From Limnanthes douglasii subsp. nivea (taxonomy: Eukaryota > Streptophyta > Magnoliopsida > Brassicales > Limnanthaceae), in contig JAUPFV010000001.1 in NCBI GenBank assembly GCA_036936605.1, positions 70,761,910 to 70,825,909 of the forward strand: 64,000 nucleotides of DNA, read 5' to 3'. Of the stretch, positions 56,663 through 64,000 are shown in pieces. The notes below the pieces were generated by a model. The model was given only the letters and a program-made list of their open reading frames with translations. It was not told the origin of the DNA and did no database searches. The stretch's first letter is position 1, and every line of letters starts with the position of its first letter. A program made the position numbers and the translations under genes.

Positions 56663-57015
56663 TAACTCCTCTAACCATGCTTCCGGGTGGTCGCGGACGA
56701 TACCAATATCTTTGTTTTGTTCTACAACCGTATGTCTCTAAATATGATTAGGTGAACGCATGTGAGGATGGCATTTTCTAAAATAAGTATCAAATACAAA
56801 TACAAAATCCGTCATTAAAAAAAATCTAATATAAAACATAAAATAAAGTATAACAAACAAATAATAAATAATAAAATAAAAAAAAAATTGTGCGAAAGCT
56901 AATTACCTGGCTGTTCATGAATGTGTCTTGCAGTAGTAATAGGTAGGGCGATACAAACCATCAAATCCAGCAGTAAAAGAAACACTTTGATGCCGATGCT
57001 AATACCGGTCTCCTT
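56655..57015 (-). pseudogene. Paralogue B of the secreted repeat-peptide gene, 5' part
   Basis: Exon 1 (56,907-57,015) reads ETGISIGIKVF, then LLLLDLMVCIALPITTA and RHIHEQP. Its start codon is lost: AAG stands where copies A and C have ATG. The splice donor CCAG/GTAATT is intact. Exon 2 (56,655-56,737), joined in phase 1, reads ETYGCRTKQ, then YWYRPRPPGSMVRGVK, I and stop. The TGA comes from the copia G LTR end. The promoter TATA seen in A and C is removed by a deletion of about 75 bases between GTTGCTCTTCT and GATCAACCTG. So it is a pseudogene, probably transcriptionally dead. Confidence 0.7.
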
Positions 57016-58263
57016 ATTAGTTGCTCTTCTGATCAACCTGAGTCAAATATTGTATATTGTGAAAGAGAGATCATCTATAAAATCCCCAAATAGTAAAGTA
57101 TTTTTTAGAGTATCTTTGAAGTTCTTTCTTTTACAACATTCATAAATTTATTTAATTAATAACAGACCATCCAAACAGGCTCGAGGATCCATTCTATCAA
57201 TAATCAAGCTTAAAGTTTTTAAATATATTTTAAATATTAAAATTTGTTTAAAACATGTAAGAAGTTTGCGTGTTTTAGAAACAATTTCGCCTAAAATCAT
57301 ATATACTCATTTGTTAATATTTAATTTTAGAAAAAATAAATTTGGTTAAAACTGTTCGAAGACGATTCTTATATGTTTTCATTTAAATTTTTGAATAAAT
57401 TGGTTCAATTTTCTATAAGATATCATCAAATGAACATAAGTATAGAAATAAATTAGCATATAAGATTTATTCGAAGTGGTTCCCAAAAAATTGTTATGTG
57501 ATAAAATTATTTTTAATACGTTTATTCAAAGCCATCGGTTGTGTGTATTCTAAGAAACCATTTTCGCATATGATGCTAATTTTAATGAAGGATAAATCCA
57601 TCGAAATAAATACTAATAGGTGCAGAGATTAAACAAGACTTATAAAAGGTTAGTCTTTTTATTAATTATTTTTCAAAAATATTATGTAAATTCTTAAAAG
57701 AAGATTACATTTTTATTTCTAGTGTGGAAAATCCTAAAATATAAGAATGAACCACACATATTATAAGATATGTGTTATTTATCCATTACAAATATTATAA
57801 TTTTATAGAATAACTATTTGAAGTAATCAAGTAATATTAAATAACAATCTAAAATACTTAATGAGTCATGTGGACTTTTTTTTATTATTATTAATTTCTT
57901 GTTCAATCTATTTTTTTCGACTTTAAATCATTCATATTATTCTCCATCACACGCAAATGCATTGTCTTAACTAATTTTAAAAAATTGAAGGACTTAAAAT
58001 GGTAGAAATTTAAGAAGTATAAGGGATGAGTAACTATAAAATAATAAACATTAAAGAAGAAAGAAGAAAAAGTAAAGAGATCACAAATGTATTTTGGAAA
58101 AGAAATAAAAGAAATATAACAAAATTGAAATAAAGAAGAAAATGATGTTTAATAAAAATATAAATAAATCACAACGACCAATAAATAAAAAACAGAGGAA
58201 ATTATGCTTATGCTTGTATTATTTTTAGTTTTATAAAATAATTTTTTTCCTCATTAGATTTGG

Positions 58264-58271
58264 AGTACGAA
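58264..58271 (+). repeat. Target duplication (left) of hAT element 3
   Basis: AGTACGAA, with AGTACGAC at 59,871-59,878, 7 of 8 identical. Confidence 0.8.
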
Positions 58272-58407
58272 CAGTGGCGGATCCAGGAATAAAATTTAAG
58301 GTATGCCCAAAGATGTTATGAAATTTTTTATTAAAATATAAATATTCGAGTATTGCATAATAAAAATATGTAAATATTCTAGTTACAATTCAAAATGAAA
58401 ATATATT

Positions 58408-58647
58408 CTAGTCCAAAAGTAAATGCATTCTTCTCTTACTCATGCTTTGGAAGCGTTGGAAAATATCTAGATCATCAACCGTAGAAAACACTTCTTTCTC
58501 CACAAATGTCACTGAACAATCATTAAGCCATGAATTGACCATTCTATTTCTCAACTCATTCTTCACCAATTTCATACGAGAAAATACTCGCTCAAAACTT
58601 GCGGTAGCAACCGGTAAGGAAAAAAATCGCTTCAAAAGTTTATACAC
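58408..58647 (-). pseudogene. hAT transposase C-terminal dimerisation domain
   Basis: 79 residues: LKRFFSLPVATASFERVFSR followed by MKLVKNELRNRMVN. This is the conserved dimerisation segment of hAT transposases (usual form LP.....ER.FS.....K...R..M). Residues upstream are deleted, so no catalytic core is present. Confidence 0.9.
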
Positions 58648-59204
58648 AAATCCAAATATCTAGTGTTTTTTTGTACAAATAGAAGTCTTACATAGATCCG
58701 AGATAATTTTCTTATAGAAAGGAAAACTAGGGTTTGAAAATTCCCAATTTTTTTGGTGATTTGTTGAATCAAAATTGAAGTAAAACCAAATAGAAAATTT
58801 TATTACTTTGTTGAATGAAAATCGAAGTAAACTTCAACTAAGGAAAAATCTTACAATTTAGCAGGTGGACAAGATATTACATCAAGCATCTGCAAATCTT
58901 CATGTTCATTAATCATTAACCTGCAATGAAATATGTAATCAATTTGGAATGAATGATTAACAACCATGCATATCATATAATTTTATTATAGAAAGGAAAA
59001 CTAGGGTTTGAAAATCCCCAATTTTTTCAATGATTTGTTGAATCAAAGTTGAAGTAAGTTTGAAAATCCTCAATTTTTAATGATTTGTTGAATCAAAGTT
59101 GAAGTAAAACCCGATATAAAATTTTACTTCTTTGTAAATCGAAGTAAACTCCAATGGAAAATTCATTAACTGAATCAACTTAATATTTTATTTCTATAGT
59201 TTTA

Positions 59205-59700
59205 TGTTGCTTTTATTTGAGAGAAGTTGGGAACGAGACAGGTACGATTAGAGAAAAATATATTAAAATAGAAAGTAAAAGAATTTAAAGAAGTGAAGCT
59301 TTTATTTGAGAGAAGTTGGGAAAGAGACATTTAAGATTAGAGAAAAATAGAGTAAAATAGAAAGTAAAAGAATTTAAAGAAGTGAAGCTTTTATTTGAGA
59401 GAAGTTGGGAAAGAGACGGGTACGATTAGAGTAAAATAGAAAGTAAAAGAATTTAAAGAAGTGAAGCTTTTATTTGAGAGAAGTTGTGAAATATAGTAAA
59501 AATAAAAATTAAAAGAATTATAGAAGAAGTGAAACAAAAGAATTTAAATAAAAATAGAGTAAAATAGAAAGTAAAAAAATGTAAAGAAGTGAAATAAAAT
59601 AATTTAAATAGAAAGTAAAAAAATGTAAAGAAGTGAAGCTTTTATTTGAGAGAAGTTGGGAAAATAGTAAAAATAAAAAGTAAAAGAATTATAGAAGAAG
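59205..59700. repeat. 80-90-bp tandem repeats in hAT element 3
   Basis: CTTTTATTTGAGAGAAGTTG occurs near 59,211, 59,298, 59,387, 59,467 and 59,639, each followed by GTAAAAGAATT..AAGAAGTGAA. Confidence 0.85.
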
Positions 59701-59753
59701 TGAAATAAAAAAGTGGATATCAAGAAGTGAAATAAAAAAATGGGTATCCAATA

Positions 59754-59808
59754 GGTGTTGAACCCAAGACCTCAAGTATAGGGCTTGAGAACTTAACCAC
59801 TATACTAA
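59754..59808 (-). other. tRNA-like (A box / B box) module in hAT element 3
   Basis: On the minus strand TTAGTATAGTGGTTAAG resembles a tRNA A box and D arm, and GGTCTTGGGTTCAACACC resembles a T arm with B box. CTCAAG..CTTGAG lies between them. No acceptor stem forms, so it is not a functional tRNA. Confidence 0.55.
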
Positions 59809-61539
59809 ATTTATTTTTCTGATTTAGGGTTGTCCCGGGCATACCTATCTCCCCCCTAAATCCGCCCCTGAGTACGACGAGGTTTTTAATTACCTAGTAT
59901 AAGGTCACCAGACCACAAGACTTTTACGAATCCAATCGTAATCGGCCCAATACATCGGCTCGACAAATAATCATTTTAACACAAACTTTATGCCTCAAGA
60001 TTACATATACCACAAACTTTGGCAAACAAGATCAAGTGTGGGTAATCAATATTTTGGTCATAGGAAAACATCTTAAGACTATAGTGGTCCCCCAATTTAC
60101 TAGTAACAACTAAAGGTTGTTTATAAGGTCATAAAAATTTGAGATTTGAAGTTCATTAATTTAGATTTAAGTTTAATAAGTCTTTTCGGTTGAAATATGA
60201 ACAAGCATGCCTAAAGTCATGTAAACCCAAAACCACAAGCTTAAAGAAAGAAGTACATAACACCTCATGACCTAAGCTCGGGCCTATAAATACTAACCTC
60301 ATTGAAGATGGTTCTTCTATTTTCTAGCAAATTTTTATTTTGTCTTTTAGTTTATCTTTCTCTATAATCTTTAACCACACACTGTCATCCTTATTTTCTA
60401 GCCAACTAATATCAATCTCCAAAAACTTATTTCTCTCTTACCACCTCGCGATCCCTAATCCTCCCAATCATCCTATTTTACTTAATTTTCATATTATTTG
60501 TCCTATAAAATCACGACTTAATCACGAAAAAATATACTTCCACAAACATTTATCAACTAAATCCACAAGTTTGGAAATATTTGTTAAGCTATTTATGGAA
60601 AATTGCACCTAAAGTATCCACTCAACGATTATATGACCATCTAGTACCCAAGTTTTGTTTTATTACTTCTTAATGTACAAATCAACTATTAAACTCCCAC
60701 TTAATACCTAACATTATTTTAATACCCACATTACCCTCTACCCACTATATAAACATAATTTTTTATTTTCTTCCCCTTTTTCTAGCTTTCAACGATTTGA
60801 AATTGGAAAGCCGCTCTAATTATCTAACCTTACAAACCATCGTGAACCACCAAAAAACCACAATTTTTAGGTGATCGAGGAGTTTAAGGTTTGTATATTT
60901 CTGTAAGCTCGGTATAATATGCATTTAACTATTACTTTCTACGTACATGAGCTAATCACACGTTCTGTCGAGTTTTTTGATTTTACGTGTTGCTTTTAGG
61001 TGTTTAACTATTGATTTCGAGGTTATTTCTTAATTTTTTGAGTTCAGGTATGTGTTATTCTATTATTTCGGGTGTTAATAAATCTTGTTCGAGTTTTTTT
61101 TATGTTTTTTGTTTTTTGTTCGAGCGATTGTTTGTTATTATGTTAGTCTATGTCATTAATACTTGCTTAACTAGTTATATACTGATTTTTAGTTTATTAG
61201 ATGTTGATTTTGAATGTGATACATGTGTACACTATGAGTTTTAGGTGTCGAGGCATTCCCGAAAAAGATGCGAGTTGTTTTATGTTTTTAACGTAAAAGA
61301 TGCGAATTGTTTGATGTTTTTCAATGAAGGAGACGTGAATTGTGTTAAAATAGGATAAAATCTGTGTACGCTTTTTTTACTCCGTAGATTTGTCTTGATA
61401 ATAGTTGGAATTACAAATTGTAAACAAAACTCAGACTATTAAAACAAAACTGCAAATTGTAAACAAAACTCAGAGCTTCAAAAAACTCTCAGGATGTTTT
61501 TCATCCAACTCTAGTGTAGTAGAGTTACATAGAAATCTC

Positions 61540-61814
61540 ATGAAATAAAACTGCAAACAACTCCCAACTTATAGAGATGCATACAACTCTCACGATATAA
61601 AATTGCAAACAACTCCTAACTTATAGAGTTGCATACAACTCTGAGGATATAAAACTTCAAACCATTCATGCCTTATAGTTGCACACAACTCTCAAGAGAG
61701 GATGTGAGTTGTTCATTTTTGATAGTTTGAATTGTCTGGAACTAATAACTTGCTTGATGATTGTTCATTTTTGATAGTTTGAATTGTCTGGAACTAATAA
61801 CTTGCTTGATGATT
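61540..61814 (+). repeat. Tandem repeats in the MULE leader
   Basis: About three 59-bp units with AAACAACTCC.AACTTATAGAG..GCATACAACTCT (61,545-61,700). An exact 52-bp duplication (61,711-61,762 and 61,763-61,814) starts GTTCATTTTTGATAG. Confidence 0.85.
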
Positions 61815-61833
61815 GTTCAATGCAGGGTAATGT

Positions 61834-62295
61834 ATGCCTAAATCACGAATTTTTATTTTTAAACATGGTCACCAAACTGAAATTGTTCCTTTCACGGAGT
61901 TTGAAAGCTTTCAAAGTATCCAAGAGTATGTGGAGAGTACATGGGAGGAGCTGGTCACAGGCGACTACCTAATTACCTACTCCTGCAGGGATCACAAGAA
62001 TTGTTTCTTTAATAACCAGAAAGATTTTGTTGGTTTTGTAACATATCTTGATTTGGAGCGTTTAAAACGGGTTAGGTTTCTCATAGAATAACAAGTCATT
62101 GATAAAGGTTCTGGTGAAGTGTTCAGGTGATAAGATTTCTGGTGATAAGGGTTCTGGTAAAAAGTATAAACAGTCTAGCATAAGTTATGGTGATAAGGGT
62201 TCTGGTGATAGGGGCATACAGAATCTCCGGAGAAGTGAGATATTGTTTGAGCTTGATGAAAGCTTTGTTACATTCTTCTATCCATGCAAACTTCT
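61834..62295 (+). pseudogene. Possible MULE transposase N-terminal region
   Basis: A frame of 85 residues, MPKSRIFIFKHGHQTEIVPF then FVGFVTYLDLERLKRVRFLI, looks like the N-terminal domain before MuDR-type transposases. It follows a splice-acceptor-like TGCAG at 61,821. After a stop at 62,090 the sequence keeps GDKGSGDK-type repeats (GGTGATAAGGGTTCTGGT) and ends where the gypsy begins. Family assignment is by general appearance and context. Confidence 0.35.
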
Positions 62296-62312
62296 TAGCA
62301 CCCCGTAAAGCT

Positions 62313-63279
62313 TTAAAAAAGTGATGACTCTCGTCCGATGCACGAAAGATGAACCTTGAGAGAGCTGTTAGCCTTTCTTTGATATTCTTTGGAGGTTAAG
62401 TTTACAGAATTGAATTTAACTAGAAAGGGCTGGTTCACCAAAAACCTTCCCTTGGATACACCAAAAGAACACTTATTCGGGTTGAGTTTGAGGTTAAACT
62501 GACGTAATAAATCGAAAACAGTCTGTAATGTCTCCAAGTGTTGTGCCTCCTCATGAGTGTTAACAATCATATCGTCAATGTATGCCTTTAAATAGTACTC
62601 CAGATGATCTTGGAAGATGTGATTTATTAGTCGTTGATACGTTAAACCTAGATTCTTTGAATCAAAAGGCATGATTGTGTAGCACTAAAGACCTCTCTCG
62701 ATTTGGAAGGCTGTGTGCTCCTGGTCAGATGGGTGAAGGCGAATCTGGTTATATCCGTAGTATGCATCTATAAATAATAAGTACTCACAACCCAAAGCCG
62801 AATCGACTAACTGATCGATGTGTGGTAATGGAAAATCATCTTTAGGGCATGCCTGATTCAGGTCGGTGAAATCCACGCAGATTCTCCATTGACCGCTCTT
62901 CGTTTCAAAGCAAAACAGGGTTGGTTATCCAGACGAGATATCTTGATTTTCGAATGTGTCCCAAACGACTTAATTTGGTCACCTCCGCTAATATAACTGC
63001 ATGTTTTTCCACTAAAAAAGATCTACGCTTTTGACGTACTGGCTTGGCGCAAGGGTAAATACCCAACTCGTGACTTATAAATGAAGGGCGTACGCCTGAA
63101 ACATCAACTTTCCCGCAAGCAAAAATATCGTATTTTTTTGCTAATAAAGCAGTTAAACGTAACTTAGATTCTTGAGATAACTGATTCTCTAGTCGAAGCA
63201 TCCGACCGTTAGCTATAAATGTATCTACGATCGTAATACCCATATCAGTTGAGTCTTCGTTTTCACGTGGGTCGTCCAC
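62313..63279 (-). pseudogene. Gypsy 2 reverse transcriptase
   Basis: A leader domain (62,905-63,279) has KYDIFACGKVDVSGVRPSFI, HELGIYPCAKPVRQKRRSF and VTKLSRLGHIRKSRY. Then come MDFTDLNQACPKDDFPLPHI, DAYYGYNQIRLHPSDQEHTA and MPFDSKNLGLTYQRLINHIF, then YIDDMIVNT with intact catalytic Asp pair. Frame breaks lie near 62,680 and 62,890. Confidence 0.9.
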
Positions 63280-63313
63280 TTAGTCCGGCAAGGTGAGATC
63301 CAGTGTTTCTGGT

Positions 63314-63744
63314 TCAGGGTACCCATCGCCGTTTAATTGCTATCATAGAGGTTCTAACGGGTCTGACGTGATCGCATAGCATGTTCGCGCGGTTCTCTGG
63401 CTGCCTCGTATGGTTCCCACCAAGCTGCCCACCGGATATTTTATGTAGTGTCGGAAGTGAACGATGTTGCCTCCATCCTATGCAGCCATGATCTTCCGAA
63501 TATAGATTTTTAAGGGCTTGGTGCATTGGAGATTATACATATTGTCTAGTTTCTTGTTTGTGGCTCCATGGTAACCTTTTACTATTAGCTCCACCTTACA
63601 AACGCATTTTGAAGTTTTACCTTCGTAACCGACCAACGTACCCTGAGTAGGCCGATATGGAGGTACATTTTGCATGCGGTCGAAAATTCTTTTGAATATC
63701 ATGTTTGCAGAGCTCCCACCGTCGACCAACACTCGAGTCACCAT
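63314..63744 (-). pseudogene. Gypsy 2 protease region
   Basis: VTRVLVDGGSSANMIFKRIF carries the aspartic protease site as VDGGSS (usually VDSGSS). GTLVGYEGKTSKCVCKVELI follows. A frameshift near 63,500 separates it from the linker. Confidence 0.8.
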
Positions 63745-64000
63745 TACTCCTCAGATGTCTAGGTGAATAGTTAAATCGTCCTCATGGGGAAGACTGACGC
63801 CTCTAAGATCGCCGTCATTAAACGTGAGATGAGCCACTGGATCCCTGTAATTGCAATAGGAGTTTGCATCTATTTCGTACGCATCAAGCTCGTTTTTAGC
63901 TCGTTTGTTTGAAAATTATTGATGGAAAAAATGACTACTTACTGAACTATACTTCAAAAACCAACTTCTTTAAGCATTTGTTTTGTAGCAATTGGTTCTT
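63745..64000 (-). pseudogene. Gypsy 2 gag-protease linker
   Basis: Minus-strand pieces read LTFNDGDLRGVSLPHEDDLT, the PHxDALV motif found just before the protease in Tat elements, with stops. It continues past the window end. Confidence 0.6.

Larger units (their letters stand above)
58272..59870 (-). mobile_element. hAT element 3, Tip100-like, 1.6 kb, internally deleted
   Basis: Ends CAGTGGCGGATCCAGGA and (reversed) CAGGGGCGGATTTAGG, the familiar plant Tip100-type hAT termini, with an 8-bp duplication. It keeps only the last exon of a transposase. The rest holds duplicated CTAGGGTTTGAAAAT..CCCAATTTTTT blocks and 80-90-bp tandem repeats. Confidence 0.9.
56663..60596. repeat. Segmental copy B of the host locus
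   Basis: Colinear with 12,450-19,117 apart from nested insertions. From 57,180 to 58,260 it is AT-rich intergenic sequence with no gene. The TATA-bearing segment is at 59,871-60,596 (TATAAATACT at 60,281-60,290). Confidence 0.75.
60597..62295 (+). mobile_element. Mutator-like element, 5' part
   Basis: Copy A/B similarity ends exactly at 60,597, where GGAAAATTGCACCTAAAGTA begins. CTAGTACCCAAGTTTTG follows, like the ends of the element at 41,468-42,612. A promoter-like CACTATATAAACATA is at 60,740. The element is then invaded by a gypsy element near 62,300, and its other end is outside the window. Confidence 0.5.
62300..64000 (-). mobile_element. Second Tat-type gypsy element (minus strand), partial
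   Basis: Minus-strand protease and RT with frame breaks; RNase H and integrase are missing and the rest lies beyond the window. It cuts off abruptly in RT at about 62,300, against MULE sequence. Confidence 0.85.

Noticed and set aside
59754..59808. Functional tRNA gene
   Set aside because: A and B boxes are present but no acceptor or anticodon arm can be built.

Overview
This window looks like intergenic DNA of a flowering plant, most likely a eudicot. It is strongly AT-rich, and most recognisable coding sequence belongs to decayed plant retrotransposons: Ty1/copia, Ty3/gypsy of a Tat/Ogre-like type, and an L1-type LINE with DUF4283-like ORF1 and an RNase H tail. There are also hAT and Mutator-like DNA transposons with 8- and 10-bp target duplications. 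I cannot name the species. No rRNA gene, intact tRNA gene, CRISPR array or prokaryotic operon was seen.

Layout. 1-12,412: the 3' end of a copia element whose LTR was hit twice by related hAT-like elements in opposite orientation. The first is about 10.1 kb with a perfect 8-bp target duplication. It carries a small basic-protein gene and is itself split by a 6.5-kb LINE with its own target duplication. The second is about 1.9 kb. 12,413-19,117: segmental copy A of a host locus, interrupted by a copia element. 19,117-28,950: a minus-strand Tat/Ogre-like gypsy element with a plus-strand gene-like region downstream of pol. 28,950-32,560: a satellite-like repeat and a copia remnant. 32,672-33,511: the one intact host-type gene I could build. 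33,620-37,900: relics. 37,900-41,335: copia. 41,468-42,612: a Mutator-like element packed with a higher-order minisatellite. 42,800-43,060: a foldback. 44,040-52,080: satellite and two copia elements. 52,388-56,662: another copia element, inserted into exon 2 of copy B of the host gene. 56,663-60,596: copy B, with a 1.6-kb hAT insertion. 60,597-64,000: a Mutator-like element invaded by a second minus-strand gypsy element.

The most interesting item is the three-exon gene at 32,672-33,511 (minus strand). It encodes a 206-residue secreted precursor with tandem 28-residue repeats ending in PGWSVDQP. The window also holds two broken paralogues (12,440-12,834 and 56,655-57,015 plus 52,255-52,382). 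In both, a retrotransposon landed in exon 2 and its LTR end supplies the stop codon. This has the architecture of a plant multi-peptide precursor, but I do not recognise the family and the function is inference.
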